Assembly: GCA_947475295.1 (NCBI GenBank)
Contig: CANJLF010000008.1
Span: forward strand, 41,591-105,590
Source: Fidelibacterota bacterium
GTDB lineage: Bacteria; Pseudomonadota; Alphaproteobacteria; Rhodospirillales; Rhodospirillaceae
Length of the DNA stretch: 64,000 bases
Reading direction: 5' to 3'
Shown: piece by piece, positions 36,521-46,729 of the stretch
Position numbering within the stretch: the first letter of the stretch is position 1
Layout: each line of letters begins with the position of its first letter
The notes under the pieces: model-generated
What the model was told of the DNA's origin: nothing
The model's input: the letters and a program-made list of their open reading frames with translations, nothing else
The model's database searches: none
Translations under genes and position numbers: made by a program

Positions 36521-37261
36521 TTAAGGCGTGGCCTCGATAATCCGCCAAAAGTCCTCGAGGTCCAGGCTGGCCCCGCCGACCAGGGCGCCATTGACCCCCG
36601 CCGTCGCCAAAATGGCCTGGGCGTTGGAGCCTTTGACCGAGCCGCCATAGAGAATCCGCAAGGCCCCCGCCCCCGACCCTCCGGGCAGGGTCTTGAAGAC
36701 TTCGCGGATATTGAAGTGCACGACCGCAATATCGGCCGTGGTCGCGGTTTTGCCGGTGCCGATGGCCCAGACCGGCTCGTAGGCCACCACGGTATTGGCG
36801 GCGGTGGCGGCATCGGGCAGCGACCCTGAGACCTGGCGCGCTATCACCGATGCGGTTTCGCCGCGCTCGCGCTGGGCCTCGGTTTCGCCCACGCAGACGA
36901 TGGGGGTAAGTCCGGCCTTGAGCGCGGCAGTAGCCTTGGCTTTAACCTCGGCATCGGTTTCGCCGTGATCGGCGCGGCGTTCCGAATGGCCGACAATCAC
37001 ATAGGCGCAGCCGATCTCTTTCAACAAGACGGCGCTAATATCGCCGGTATGGGCGCCCTTTTCATTGGCGTGGCAATCTTGGGCGCCTAAAGCCAAAGCG
37101 CTAGAGCCGATGGCGGCGACAACCAGCGACAGCAACGGCGCCGGAGGACACAGAACGACGTCGCATTTGGCGCCGGGTTTTGCCGCCAGACCCGCCGCCA
37201 GCGCCTTAGCGCTCGCGGGACTTCCATTCATTTTCCAGTTACCAGCGATAAGCTGCTTCAT
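36521..37261 (-). CDS. tpiA: Triosephosphate isomerase
   Basis: TpiA interconverts dihydroxyacetone phosphate and glyceraldehyde 3-phosphate. I chose ATG 37261, which has GGAGGGG upstream, giving 246 residues that begin MKQLIAGNWKMNG with the active-site Asn and Lys. The catalytic His is in VIVGHSERR, the catalytic Glu in VAYEPVWAIGTG, and the phosphate loop YGGSVKGSNA is present. The open frame upstream of this start is not family-like. It is divergent from ppiD. Confidence 0.97.
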   Translation of the reverse strand: MKQLIAGNWKMNGSPASAKALAAGLAAKPGAKCDVVLCPPAPLLSLVVAAIGSSALALGAQDCHANEKGAHTGDISAVLLKEIGCAYVIVGHSERRADHGETDAEVKAKATAALKAGLTPIVCVGETEAQRERGETASVIARQVSGSLPDAATAANTVVAYEPVWAIGTGKTATTADIAVVHFNIREVFKTLPGGSGAGALRILYGGSVKGSNAQAILATAGVNGALVGGASLDLEDFWRIIEATP

Positions 37262-37470
37262 CCAATTCCCCTCCGGGCTGCACAGAAGCGCCCGTTCCCG
37301 TCCCAATCCTTTGCTAGCGCGCTTTTCGCGGGCCCGCAATGCAGCTGAAAAACCGCCGAAAACCCCTATATAAGCCTTCGCGGGCGGCGCTTGCCGGGGT
37401 ATGACACCCCCCCTATGATGCCGCCAAACCGCTAAAACCATGCCCGAAACGCCCAATAATAGAGCCCGCC

Positions 37471-39387
37471 ATGCTTGAATTCCTCCGCGCCAAAAAAGAC
37501 AGCATTGTCCTAAAGGCATTTCTCGGCCTCTTGGCCTTGAGCTTCGGCATCTGGGGCGTCGGCGATTTCATCGGCACCAGCAAGCTGTCGCCCGGTGTGG
37601 CGCTCAAGGCCGGTCGCGCTGAGCTCAAAACGCAGTCCGTGCAACGCCGCTTCGTCCGGGAGCTGGAGCGTTTCCGGGAAGCCATGGGCGGACAAGCGGT
37701 CAACGACGACGCCATCAAGCGTTCGGTTATGGCGACAATGATGGACGACATGACCAGGGGCACAATAGTCGATGCCGCCGCCTTAGACATCGGCATCACG
37801 GTCTCGCGCGACCAGATCCGCGAAATGATCATGAAGGACCAGAACTTCCAGCAAAACGGAAAGTTCAGCCAGATGCTGTTCGACCAAACCTTAAATGATA
37901 ATCAGCTCACGGAAGCCGCATATGTCGAGCTGATGCAGATGAGCCTGCGCAATTCCGAAGTCATGCGGCCGGTCGCGGTCAACGCCTATGCGCCGGATAC
38001 GCTCATCGACGGATTGTTCGCCTATCGCAGCGAGACCCGCGTCGCCGACACCTTGCTGATTCCCGCCGCCGCCATGACTTTGCAGAAAACGCCGACCGAA
38101 GACGAACTCAAGGCGGTCTATGACAAGAACATCGCGGCCTTTACCGCGCCCGAATTCCGCAAGCTGACCATCCTCACACTCGGCGCCACCGACCTCGTCA
38201 AGCCCGAGAGCGTCGACGACGCCGAGGTCAAAACTTATTACGAGCAGAACTCCGCGCGCTACCAGACGCCGGAATCGCGGCATATTGTGCAACTGCTGTT
38301 CGACACCAAGGAAAAGGCCGAGGCCGCCCGCACACAAGCGGCGCCCGGTGATACGCTCGAAACCCTGGCCAAGAAAGCCAACGCCGGCGATGTGATCGAT
38401 CTCGGCGACCTGACGACCGATTCACCGCTTGCCAAGACCATCAGCGCCGCTTTCGCCGCACCCGCCCATGAAATCAGTCCGCCGACCGAATCCCCTTTGG
38501 GCTGGCACCTGTTTGAAACCACAGCGATCAAACCAAAAACCGTGATGACTTTGGATGAGGCAAAAGAAGAAATTCGCAAAGCCATTGCCGCCGACAAGGG
38601 CGCCGACGCGGTCTACGACGCCTCCACCCACATGGAAGACGCCCTTGCCAGCGGCACGCCAGTGGCCGAGGTCGCCAAGATGATCGGCGCGCGTCTGGAC
38701 GAGATCGGGCCTATCGACCAGGCCGGCCAGAACAAAGCCGGCTTCCCTTTGCCGAACCTGTTCGATCCGAAAAACTTCCTTCCGACCGCGTTCTCGACGC
38801 CCGCCGGTAAGGACAGCAAACTGATGGATCTGCCGACACATGACGGCTACTACGTGATCCACGTTGACGAAGTCACGCCGCCGACGCCAAAGCCCCTGAT
38901 CGACGTGCGCGCGCAAGCAGTCGCCCTGTGGGAAGCCGATACGCGCACGGCGCAAGCCCAAGCCGTCGCCGACAAGCTCGTGGCGGACGCAGGTTCTTCG
39001 ACGCTGCTCTCGAGCCTGGAAGCAAAAGACAAACGCTTGTCCTATGCGCCGCTGGGCCCCGTGACTCGTTTCGGCGACGGCGCCGAGCGTCAGCACGTCG
39101 TCGATGGTGCGCGCGTCAGCCCGCAGATGCTGGACAAACTGTTCGCCGCCAAGATCGGTGATGTCTTTACAGCCCCCGTGGCGACCGGGATCATTGTCGC
39201 GCGGCTGAAAGAAATCGCGCCACCCAAACCCGTCGGGGACCTCGCGCGTGCGCGGGAGGAACTGGCGGCGGCAACCCGCAACGAGCTCAGCAGCAACCTG
39301 GCAGATCAGCTGGGACGCGCCTTCACCATCCGTTATCCGGTCGACGTCGATCAAAAAGCCATTGACGATATCGTCGGTACGCGCTGA
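37471..39387 (+). CDS. ppiD: Periplasmic peptidyl-prolyl isomerase / chaperone PpiD-like
   Basis: This membrane-anchored parvulin-type chaperone assists folding of secreted proteins near the Sec translocon. The 638-residue protein opens with a short cytoplasmic tail and one membrane helix (VLKAFLGLLALSFGIWGVGDF), then a SurA-N-like chaperone region, and a parvulin domain starting near ESRHIVQLLF and containing GDVIDLGDLT and PLGWHLFETT. The parvulin match is divergent, so isomerase activity is uncertain, as in other PpiD proteins. It is 44 bases upstream of trpE, an order known in alphaproteobacteria. Confidence 0.92.
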   Translation: MLEFLRAKKDSIVLKAFLGLLALSFGIWGVGDFIGTSKLSPGVALKAGRAELKTQSVQRRFVRELERFREAMGGQAVNDDAIKRSVMATMMDDMTRGTIVDAAALDIGITVSRDQIREMIMKDQNFQQNGKFSQMLFDQTLNDNQLTEAAYVELMQMSLRNSEVMRPVAVNAYAPDTLIDGLFAYRSETRVADTLLIPAAAMTLQKTPTEDELKAVYDKNIAAFTAPEFRKLTILTLGATDLVKPESVDDAEVKTYYEQNSARYQTPESRHIVQLLFDTKEKAEAARTQAAPGDTLETLAKKANAGDVIDLGDLTTDSPLAKTISAAFAAPAHEISPPTESPLGWHLFETTAIKPKTVMTLDEAKEEIRKAIAADKGADAVYDASTHMEDALASGTPVAEVAKMIGARLDEIGPIDQAGQNKAGFPLPNLFDPKNFLPTAFSTPAGKDSKLMDLPTHDGYYVIHVDEVTPPTPKPLIDVRAQAVALWEADTRTAQAQAVADKLVADAGSSTLLSSLEAKDKRLSYAPLGPVTRFGDGAERQHVVDGARVSPQMLDKLFAAKIGDVFTAPVATGIIVARLKEIAPPKPVGDLARAREELAAATRNELSSNLADQLGRAFTIRYPVDVDQKAIDDIVGTR

Positions 39388-39431
39388 TCCGATTTTTCCC
39401 CAGAGCGCGCGGCCCAGAGTAAGAGTCACCC

Positions 39432-40952
39432 ATGGACGTGTTTCCGGCCCGCCGCGATTTTGCAGCTGCTTATGCGTCCGGCCGGGCGCAAGCCGTGTGG
39501 GCGGAGTTGCCCGCGGACCTGGACACGCCGGTTTCGGTGATGCTCAAGCTGGGCCAGGACCAGCCCTTCACCGCGCTTCTGGAATCCGTCCAAGGCGGTG
39601 CCGTGCGCGGACGCTATTCCTTTATCGCCTTGCAGCCCGACCTGGTCTGGCGCTGCAAAGGCCAGCGCGCCGAGATGTGCCGCGATGTCCCAGCGGTCGA
39701 AAGCCGGGCGACGCCGCTCACATATAAGGCCTGCGACGAGCCCACCCTGACATCGCTGCGGGCGTTGATGGCTGAGTCGCGCATGGTCCTGCCCGGTCAT
39801 CTGCCGCCCATGGCGGCAGGACTTATCGGCTACATGGGCTACGACACCATTCGCCTTGCCGAAAATATTCCCGACGCCAATCCCGATACGATTGGAATTC
39901 CCGACGGCATGTTCATGCGCCCGACGGTGACGGTGATCTTCGACACCGTGAAGGACATCATAAGCATCGTGGCAACGGTCTATCCCACAGCCAAGCTCAG
40001 CGCCGACGCGGCTTTCGAGAACGCCGAGCGGCGCATCTTCGCCGTGGTCGCGGCGCTAGAAAAAGCCGTGCCGCATCACGTGCCGGCCGCCAGCCCGCGC
40101 TTCGAGGCCGCCGTGTCGAACACCGGCCGCGACGGCTATCACAAGATGGTCGCCAAGGCGAAGGAGTACATTCTCGCCGGCGATATTTTCCAGGTGGTGC
40201 CGTCGCAGCGCTTCCGCCTGCCCTTCACGCTTTCGCCCTTTGCCTTGTACCGGTCCTTGCGGCGTCTGAACCCCTCGCCTTTTCTGTTTCATCTCAATCT
40301 CGAAGGTTTCGCCATCGTCGGATCGAGCCCGGAGATTCTCGTGCGCCTGCGCGAAGGCCGCGTGACCATCCGGCCCATCGCCGGAACCCGGCCGCGCGGC
40401 AAGACCAAGGCCGAGGACGAAGCCCTGGCCAAGGATCTGCTTTCGGATCCCAAGGAGCTTGCTGAACACTTGATGCTGCTGGACCTCGGGCGCAATGACG
40501 TCGGCCGGGTCTGCAAGCCCGGTAGCGTACGCGTCACCGAGCAGAACATCATCGAATACTACAGCACCGTCATGCATCTGGTTTCCAACGTCGAGGGCGA
40601 GATCAGCCCCGAGCACGACGCCATGGACGCACTCATGGCCGGCTTCCCGGCAGGCACGGTCTCGGGCGCGCCGAAAATCCGGGCGATGGAAATTATCGAC
40701 GAACTCGAATCCGAACGCCGCGGCGTTTATGGCGGGGCTATCGGATATCTGTCGGCCAACGGCGACATGGATACGTGTATCGCGCTGAGAACCGGTGTGG
40801 TTAAAGACGGCGAACTAATCGTGCAAGCCGGCGGCGGCATCGTCGCCGACAGCGATCCCGAATCCGAATTCCAAGAGAGCAACAACAAGGCTCGCGCGCT
40901 GATCAACGCCGCCGAGGAAGCCGTGAAGTTTTTTGCCGGCGGAAACCGGTAG
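39432..40952 (+). CDS. trpE: Anthranilate synthase component I
   Basis: TrpE converts chorismate to anthranilate, with ammonia supplied by TrpG. The 506-residue protein has the feedback-site LLESVQGG with RYSFIAL following, and the chorismate-binding domain with GDIFQVVPSQRF, PSPFLFHLNL, PIAGTRPRG, DLGRNDVGRV, GFPAGTVSGAPKIRAMEII and GGGIVADSDPE. It is full length. No transcription attenuator leader peptide was seen in the 44-base ppiD-trpE gap. It is separated from trpGDC by an oppositely oriented deacetylase gene. Confidence 0.97.
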   Translation: MDVFPARRDFAAAYASGRAQAVWAELPADLDTPVSVMLKLGQDQPFTALLESVQGGAVRGRYSFIALQPDLVWRCKGQRAEMCRDVPAVESRATPLTYKACDEPTLTSLRALMAESRMVLPGHLPPMAAGLIGYMGYDTIRLAENIPDANPDTIGIPDGMFMRPTVTVIFDTVKDIISIVATVYPTAKLSADAAFENAERRIFAVVAALEKAVPHHVPAASPRFEAAVSNTGRDGYHKMVAKAKEYILAGDIFQVVPSQRFRLPFTLSPFALYRSLRRLNPSPFLFHLNLEGFAIVGSSPEILVRLREGRVTIRPIAGTRPRGKTKAEDEALAKDLLSDPKELAEHLMLLDLGRNDVGRVCKPGSVRVTEQNIIEYYSTVMHLVSNVEGEISPEHDAMDALMAGFPAGTVSGAPKIRAMEIIDELESERRGVYGGAIGYLSANGDMDTCIALRTGVVKDGELIVQAGGGIVADSDPESEFQESNNKARALINAAEEAVKFFAGGNR

Positions 40953-40957
40953 ACGAC

Positions 40958-41980
40958 TTATCCCGGCGCTCGTACCGTGCGGCGCTTCAGCACTTCCGTG
41001 ATCGGCACCAGCACAATGCCGCGCGCCGCCAAGCCGGGCAGCCACTGCTTCAAAGCCGCGATGGTTGAGTCGTGGGGATGGCCAATGCCGATGGCAGTAC
41101 CGTGGGATTTGGCCGTGGCCGCCAGAATTTCCAATTGCGCGGTGACGGCCGCGACGGTCTCTACGTTATCGAGGAACACGTCGCGCTCGACATAGGGCAC
41201 GCCCGCCGTCCTGGCCGCAGCCGGACCGGTGGTGTCGCCGATGGTCTTTGAGTCGAGCCACAAGAGCCCGCGGCTTTTCAACTCTTCCATCACCACAGTC
41301 ATGCGCGTACGGTCTTGCGTGAACCTGCTGCCCATGTGGTTGTTGACGCCGACATAGCCTTTCCAGCTGTCCAAATCCGCAGCCATGACGCGCCGGATGG
41401 TGGCCTCGTCCATGTTCACCAGCAAGGCGCCCGGACCCGGGTGCTCCTTGGGATCGAGGGGCTGCATGGGCAAATGGGCGAGGATCTCGTGGCCGCCTTT
41501 GTGCGCGAGATCCACCAAGCCAGGCAAACCATCGGCATAGGTCATGAGCGACAGCGTGAGCGGGCCCTTCAGCTCGATCATCTTGAGGGCGCGGGCGCGG
41601 TCGAGGCCCATATCGTCGATGACCACCGCGATCACAGTCTGCCCGTTTGTGGCCGACGACGGCACGGCGTTGAGCGCAAGGGCCTGCTCTTCTGGCGGCT
41701 TGGCCAGCGTCTCCTTATGGAGAGGGTCGCCCGCAAAGATGCTGGCCGTGTCCGGTGCGTCCGGCGCGGTGATGATCGGCGGTACGTATTGACGGGACGG
41801 CTGGACCGGAACTTGCGCCGCCACGACGGGTTTGGGTTTCGGACGGGTGGCAATATCCAAGCTGATGCCGAAGACAACCCCAAAGCCCAAGAGGGCCACG
41901 GCGCCGGCAATCAGGAACACCGGCCGCACGCCGAACCACGCCGCCTTCCCTCTTTTGCCGCTGTTTGGACTTTCAGGCAT
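40958..41980 (-). CDS. Divergent polysaccharide deacetylase (PF04748) family protein
   Basis: This 340-residue protein has a polar N-terminus, a single membrane helix (VFLIAGAVALLGFGVVFGI), a Pro-rich linker, and a divergent polysaccharide deacetylase (YibQ-like) domain. The domain holds VIAVVIDDMGLD with the acidic pair, HEILAHLPMQP, VGVNNHMGSRFTQD, and IGIGHPHDSTI. It is likely an envelope carbohydrate esterase, substrate unknown. It lies between trpE and trpG on the opposite strand, ending six bases from the trpE stop, so it interrupts what is elsewhere a trpE-trpGDC run. Confidence 0.88.
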   Translation of the reverse strand: MPESPNSGKRGKAAWFGVRPVFLIAGAVALLGFGVVFGISLDIATRPKPKPVVAAQVPVQPSRQYVPPIITAPDAPDTASIFAGDPLHKETLAKPPEEQALALNAVPSSATNGQTVIAVVIDDMGLDRARALKMIELKGPLTLSLMTYADGLPGLVDLAHKGGHEILAHLPMQPLDPKEHPGPGALLVNMDEATIRRVMAADLDSWKGYVGVNNHMGSRFTQDRTRMTVVMEELKSRGLLWLDSKTIGDTTGPAAARTAGVPYVERDVFLDNVETVAAVTAQLEILAATAKSHGTAIGIGHPHDSTIAALKQWLPGLAARGIVLVPITEVLKRRTVRAPG

Positions 41981-42114
41981 ACCCGTTCTCTAGACCATAG
42001 GCCGTTAAACGTCCATGAAGGCCAGGTGGTAGGGCGCAGGGTTTGCGGCGGCCTTACCTTGACGCTTACGGCCCCGAGGGGCATGTTGGCCGCGTTTTAA
42101 AAGGTTGTTGTCCC

Positions 42115-42804
42115 ATGCCAAAGCCGCCCAAATCCGCCGCGCCCCAAGGTTCAAAACGTAAGTACCTGCTGATCGATAATTACGACAGCTTTACCTATAA
42201 CCTGTGGCATTTCTTCGGCGAACTGGGCGCGGACGTTGTCGTGCACCGCAACAACAAGATCACCGTGGCAGAAGTCCTGGATTTGGCGCCCGCCGGCATC
42301 GTGCTTTCGCCGGGCCCCTGTGACCCCGACCGGGCCGGCATCTGCCTACCGCTGATCACCGCCGCCGCCGGGAAAATTCCGATTTTTGGCGTCTGTCTCG
42401 GCCTGCAGTCCATCGGCCAGGCTTTCGGCGGCAAGGTCGTGCGCGCGCCGCTGCCCATGCACGGCAAGGTCAGCCACATCACCCACAGCGGCCACGCCAT
42501 GTTCGCCAATATTCCATCGCCGTTCACGGCGACGCGTTATCACTCGCTGGTGGTCGCACGCGACAGCCTGCCCGCCGAATTGGAGATCACGGCGGAGTCC
42601 GAGGACGGACTGATCATGGGTCTCGCTCACCGCAAGCATGCCATTACCAGCGTGCAGTTCCACCCGGAGAGCATCGCCTCGCAGTATGGGCATAGGATTT
42701 TGCGAAACTTCCTGGTCTCCACCGGCCTCGATGCCCGCCCCGAGCCGATCTTCAACGGCGGTGTGACGCCCAATCTCGCTGCAAGTCTTGCTGCGTCGGC
42801 ATGA
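42115..42804 (+). CDS. trpG: Anthranilate synthase component II (glutamine amidotransferase)
   Basis: TrpG supplies ammonia from glutamine to TrpE. I chose ATG 42115 (AAGG upstream), giving 229 residues with [17 protein letters not shown], the nucleophile Cys in [16 protein letters not shown], and the His/Glu of [13 protein letters not shown]. The N-terminal tail of about 18 residues is longer than usual. It overlaps trpD by four bases. Confidence 0.96.
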   Translation: MPKPPKSAAPQGSKRKYLLIDNYDSFTYNLWHFFGELGADVVVHRNNKITVAEVLDLAPAGIVLSPGPCDPDRAGICLPLITAAAGKIPIFGVCLGLQSIGQAFGGKVVRAPLPMHGKVSHITHSGHAMFANIPSPFTATRYHSLVVARDSLPAELEITAESEDGLIMGLAHRKHAITSVQFHPESIASQYGHRILRNFLVSTGLDARPEPIFNGGVTPNLAASLAASA

Positions 42805-43829
42805 GCGATCTCAGACCCTATTTGGCCAAGATCGCCGACGGCGCCAGCTTGAGCGAAGCCGACGCCGAATCCGCTTTTGAGGTGCTGATGTCCGGCGCGG
42901 CGACGCCCGCGCAGATGGGCGCATTCCTGATGGCTTTGCGCGTGCGCGGTGAAACCGTGGACGAAATCACGGCCGCCGCCCGCATCATGCGCGAAAAGGC
43001 GACCAAGGTCACAGCCCCGCCGGGCGCTATAGACACCTGCGGCACCGGTGGCGACGGTGCCGGCACCTACAACATCTCTACCGCCGCCGCGCTGGTGGCC
43101 GCGGCTTGCGGCGTCACGGTCGCCAAACACGGCAACCGCGCCATGTCGTCGAAGTCCGGCACCGCCGATGTGCTGGCGGAGTTGGGTGTCAATCTTGAAG
43201 CGACGCCCGAAGTCATCGCCCGCGCTTTGCGCGAAGCCCACATCGGCTTTCTCTTTGCCCAACGCCATCACAACGCCACCAAATATGTCGCGCCCGTAAG
43301 GCAGGAACTGGCCCAGCGCACGGTCTTCAATCTGCTGGGGCCCTTGTCCAATCCGGCCGGCGCCAAGCGTCAGTTGATCGGCGTGTTCGCGCATAAGTGG
43401 ATCGTGCCGCTGGCCGAGACCCTGCGCCGCTTGGGCTCCGAGCGCGCCTGGGTCGTGCACGGCAGCGACGGGCTGGACGAGATCACCACGACCGGTAAGT
43501 CCTATGTTGCTGAACTGCGCGACGGCCATGTCAAAACATTCGAGGTCGTGCCGGAAGACGCCGGCATCAAACGCGCGAGGCCCGAAGAGTTGACCGGCGG
43601 AGATGTGGCGACCAATGCCGCGGCGCTGCGCGCTCTGCTGCAAGGTAAGACCGGCGCTTATCACGATATCGTGGTTCTCAATGCCGCCGCTGCCCTGGTG
43701 ATCGCAGATAAGGCCCCCAACCTGAAGGACGGCGCGGCGCAGGCCCAAGCCGCCATCGCCAGCGGCAAAGCCGCCAAAACCCTGGCCGCGCTGGTGGCCG
43801 TTACCAACAATAGGCCTCTGCCCTCATGA
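42801..43829 (+). CDS. trpD: Anthranilate phosphoribosyltransferase
   Basis: TrpD joins anthranilate to PRPP, the second step of tryptophan synthesis. The 342-residue protein has the PRPP-binding [41 protein letters not shown], and the later [16 protein letters not shown] and [12 protein letters not shown]. It is full length and overlaps both trpG and trpC by four bases each, so the three are translationally coupled. Confidence 0.97.
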   Translation: MSDLRPYLAKIADGASLSEADAESAFEVLMSGAATPAQMGAFLMALRVRGETVDEITAAARIMREKATKVTAPPGAIDTCGTGGDGAGTYNISTAAALVAAACGVTVAKHGNRAMSSKSGTADVLAELGVNLEATPEVIARALREAHIGFLFAQRHHNATKYVAPVRQELAQRTVFNLLGPLSNPAGAKRQLIGVFAHKWIVPLAETLRRLGSERAWVVHGSDGLDEITTTGKSYVAELRDGHVKTFEVVPEDAGIKRARPEELTGGDVATNAAALRALLQGKTGAYHDIVVLNAAAALVIADKAPNLKDGAAQAQAAIASGKAAKTLAALVAVTNNRPLPS

Positions 43830-44632
43830 GCGATGTTCTGGCGAAAATCTGCAAGGACAAGCGCGCCGCCGTTGCGCGGCGCAAGAAGTATATTCCGCTG
43901 ACGGACCTCGAACTCCTTGCCAAAGCTATGGGACCCGGACGCGGCTTCGCCAAAGCGCTCGCGGCAAAAGTCGAACAGGGCGAGTACGCGCTGATCGCCG
44001 AAATCAAAAAGGCTTCGCCGTCGGCTGGACTGATCCGCGAGGATTTCGATCCCGCGGGTCTGGCCATGGCTTACGCGAAAGCCGGCGCCGCCTGCCTCAG
44101 TGTGCTGACGGAGGAAAAACATTTTCTTGGCGACGATTCGCACCTGCGGGCCGCGCGCGCGATGGTCAATCTGCCAGTCATTCGTAAGGACTTCACGCTT
44201 GAGCCCTATCAGGTGGTGGAATCCCGGGCGATCGGCGCGGACTGCATTCTCCTCATCATGGCGGCCTTGAGCGATGCCCAGGCGGCCGAACTCGAAACCG
44301 CCGCCGGCCAATGGGGACTGGATGTTCTCATCGAAGTTCACGACGAGGCCGAACTGGCGCGCGCGCTCAAACTACAGTCGCCGCTCATCGGCGTGAACAA
44401 CCGCAACCTCAAAACCCTCGTTACCGATCTTGGCGTCACCGAGCGGTTGGCAAAACGCTTGCCCAAAGATCGCATGCTCGTGTCCGAAAGCGGCTTGAAG
44501 ACGCCCGCCGATCTTGCCCGCATGGCGCGCTGCGGGGCTAAACGCTTCCTGATCGGTGAATCATTGATGCGCCAGGCCGATGTCGAAGCCGCCACGCGCG
44601 CGCTGCTAAAGCCGGAGACCGCTCATGCCTAA
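43826..44632 (+). CDS. trpC: Indole-3-glycerol-phosphate synthase
   Basis: TrpC closes the indole ring from carboxyphenylaminodeoxyribulose phosphate. The 268-residue TIM barrel contains [17 protein letters not shown] with the catalytic Lys, [55 protein letters not shown] and the phosphate-binding LVSESGL. It overlaps trpD by four bases and moaC by eight. TrpA, TrpB and TrpF are not in this window. Confidence 0.97.
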   Translation: MSDVLAKICKDKRAAVARRKKYIPLTDLELLAKAMGPGRGFAKALAAKVEQGEYALIAEIKKASPSAGLIREDFDPAGLAMAYAKAGAACLSVLTEEKHFLGDDSHLRAARAMVNLPVIRKDFTLEPYQVVESRAIGADCILLIMAALSDAQAAELETAAGQWGLDVLIEVHDEAELARALKLQSPLIGVNNRNLKTLVTDLGVTERLAKRLPKDRMLVSESGLKTPADLARMARCGAKRFLIGESLMRQADVEAATRALLKPETAHA

Positions 44633-45134
44633 AAAAAATGGGCATAAAAAGGCTGCGAAGAAAAAGCTGACGCACTTCGACGCCAAGGGCAACGCTGTCA
44701 TGGTCGATGTCACCGCCAAGGCTGCGACCGTGCGCGAAGCCGTCGCCAAGGGCACTGTCTACATGGAAGCCTCGACCTTGCGGCTCATCAAAGCCCGCAA
44801 GGTCAAGAAGGGCGACGTGCTGGCCGTGGCACAACTGGCCGGCATCACCGCCGCCAAGCGCACGCCCGACATGATTCCCTTGTGCCATCCCATCGCGCTG
44901 ACCTCGGTCACGGTCGATCTGGCTTGCGATGTCAAAGCCAAAGCCGTGCGTATCACCGCCACTTGCAAAGTCACCGGGCAAACCGGCGTCGAGATGGAAG
45001 CGCTGACAGCGGTAAGCGCCGCGGCACTCACCGTCTATGACATGTGCAAGTCCGCCGACCGCGCTATGCGCATCTCCGACATCCGTCTGGTCAAAAAGTC
45101 CGGCGGCAAGTCCGGCACTTTTGTGCAGAAATAG
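44625..45134 (+). CDS. moaC: Cyclic pyranopterin monophosphate synthase
   Basis: MoaC, with MoaA, makes cyclic pyranopterin monophosphate, the first intermediate of molybdenum cofactor. The 169-residue protein has a Lys-rich start ([12 protein letters not shown]), the conserved KGTVYMEASTLRLI, IPLCHPIALTSVTVDL, EMEALTAVSAAALTVYDM and VKKSGGKSG at the C-terminus. The basic N-terminal extension is unusual but in frame with a good overlap to trpC. It precedes moeA by one base. Confidence 0.97.
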   Translation: MPKKNGHKKAAKKKLTHFDAKGNAVMVDVTAKAATVREAVAKGTVYMEASTLRLIKARKVKKGDVLAVAQLAGITAAKRTPDMIPLCHPIALTSVTVDLACDVKAKAVRITATCKVTGQTGVEMEALTAVSAAALTVYDMCKSADRAMRISDIRLVKKSGGKSGTFVQK

Positions 45135-45135
45135 T

Positions 45136-46341
45136 ATGGCGGGCTCCCTGCTCCCCGTTGCCGAGGCCCGCAGGTTGATCGTTGATGATCTGGCGCCCGT
45201 GCCGGCGGAAACCATAACATTGGCCGACGCTCTGGGCCGCGTGTTGCGTGCCGACGCGACGGCTCAAGTGTTTCATCCGCCCGCCGATGTTTCCGCCATG
45301 GATGGTTACGCTGTGCGCTGCGACGATATTCCCCAGGTGCCGCGCACCTTACGCGTGGTGGGTGAGTCCGCCGCCGGTCACCCCTGGCGGAAAACCCTTG
45401 GGGCGGGCGAAGCCGTGCGTATTTTTACGGGCGCGTACGTTCCAGCGGGCGCAGACACCATCGTCATCCAGGAAAATGCATCCGCAGGCGACGGCAGCGT
45501 TACGATCAACGAAAAGCCGCAGCATGGACGTCACATTCGGACCAAGGGGAAGGATTTCAAGAACGGCGACGTCTTGCTGAAGGCCCCGCGGCGATTGAAC
45601 GCACGCGATATCGGCCTCTTAGCCGCCATGAATATCCCGCGCGTCAGCGTCGCCCGGCGTCCCGTTGTCGGCGTGTTGTCCACGGGCGATGAGATTGTCC
45701 TGCCCGGCGAACCCATCGGCGACGGGCAGATCGTTTCGGCCAACGGTCCGGGACTCTGTGCTTTTGTCGCTTCCCATGGCGGCGAAGCTTTGAATCTCGG
45801 TGTGGTCAAAGATGATCCCAAAGCGCTGCTTCGCATTGCAGAGCAAGTGCGGCACATTGATCTGCTGGTGACCAGCGGCGGCGTTTCCGTCGGCGATCAC
45901 GATGTCGTCAAAGGCGCGCTTAGCTCCGCCGGATTCAAAGCAACCTTTCACAAGATCGCCATGCGTCCCGGCAAGCCGCTGCTCTATGGACGACTGCACG
46001 ACTTACCCATCCTTGGCCTTCCCGGAAATCCGGTCTCGGCCATGGTCTGCGCGATTTTATTTTTGGGCCCGGCTCTTGCCCGTCTCCAAGGCCTGCCGGG
46101 CGCGGCACCTACGACGATATCGGCGCGCCTCGGCACGGCCCTTGGCGCCAACGACAGCCGCACCGATCATCTGCGCGCGGCCTTGAGTCATGACGGCGGA
46201 GTCCCAGTGGCTACACCCTTCCCCCTTCAGGACAGCAATATGCTCGCGAACTTCGCCAGGGCCGACGTGCTGATCGTCCGCGAACCCTTCGCTCCAACCG
46301 CCGACGCCGGTGCGAGCGTTTCTGTTATCCCGTTGAACTAG
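45136..46341 (+). CDS. moeA: Molybdopterin molybdenumtransferase
   Basis: MoeA inserts molybdenum into adenylated molybdopterin. I chose ATG 45136, giving 401 residues. It has FHPPADVSAMDGYAVR, PHGRHIR-type region (QHGRHIRTKGKDF), VLSTGDEIVLPGEP, VTSGGVSVGDHDVVK, and the catalytic region RPGKPLLYG with LGLPGNPVSAMV. It follows moaC by one base in a trpC-moaC-moeA run. It can serve the sulfite-oxidase-like enzyme encoded at 14.1-14.8 kb. Confidence 0.97.
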   Translation: MAGSLLPVAEARRLIVDDLAPVPAETITLADALGRVLRADATAQVFHPPADVSAMDGYAVRCDDIPQVPRTLRVVGESAAGHPWRKTLGAGEAVRIFTGAYVPAGADTIVIQENASAGDGSVTINEKPQHGRHIRTKGKDFKNGDVLLKAPRRLNARDIGLLAAMNIPRVSVARRPVVGVLSTGDEIVLPGEPIGDGQIVSANGPGLCAFVASHGGEALNLGVVKDDPKALLRIAEQVRHIDLLVTSGGVSVGDHDVVKGALSSAGFKATFHKIAMRPGKPLLYGRLHDLPILGLPGNPVSAMVCAILFLGPALARLQGLPGAAPTTISARLGTALGANDSRTDHLRAALSHDGGVPVATPFPLQDSNMLANFARADVLIVREPFAPTADAGASVSVIPLN

Positions 46342-46369
46342 TATCTAGCTCCAACTCTGGGAGGCTTTC

Positions 46370-46729
46370 ATGACTTACGTTGATGGATTTATCGTCCCGG
46401 TGCCCAAGAAGAAACTCGCGGCCTACAAAAAACTGGCCAAGCTGGGCTGCAAGATTTGGATGGAGCATGGCGCCCTCGAATATAAGGAATGCCAGGCTGA
46501 CGATGTCAGCTGGGGCAAGCGCACGTCCTTTCCGCGCAGCGTCAAACTGAAGAGCGCCGAAGTCGTGTTCTTCTCCTACATTGTCTACAAATCGCGCAAA
46601 CACCGGGATGCGGTGATGAAGAAGGTCATGGCGGATAAACGCCTTGCTCACATGATGGACCCGAAGACCCATCCCTTCGATGCCAAGCGCATGATCTTCG
46701 GCGGCTTTAAGACAGTCGTGGAATCTTAA
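46370..46729 (+). CDS. DUF1428 (YbaA-like) protein
   Basis: This 119-residue protein opens MTYVDGFIVPVPKKKLAAYK and includes KRTSFPRSVKLKSAEVVFFSY and the closing DAKRMIFGGFKTVVES, all typical of the DUF1428 family. The fold is a dimeric alpha-beta barrel related to antibiotic-monooxygenase-like proteins, with no known function. It has GGGAGG eight bases upstream. Its stop overlaps the convergent hypothetical gene by four bases. Confidence 0.9.
   Translation: MTYVDGFIVPVPKKKLAAYKKLAKLGCKIWMEHGALEYKECQADDVSWGKRTSFPRSVKLKSAEVVFFSYIVYKSRKHRDAVMKKVMADKRLAHMMDPKTHPFDAKRMIFGGFKTVVES

Noticed and set aside
42043..42114. Longer trpG starting at 42043
   Set aside because: The added residues are not family-like and a ribosome site precedes ATG 42115.
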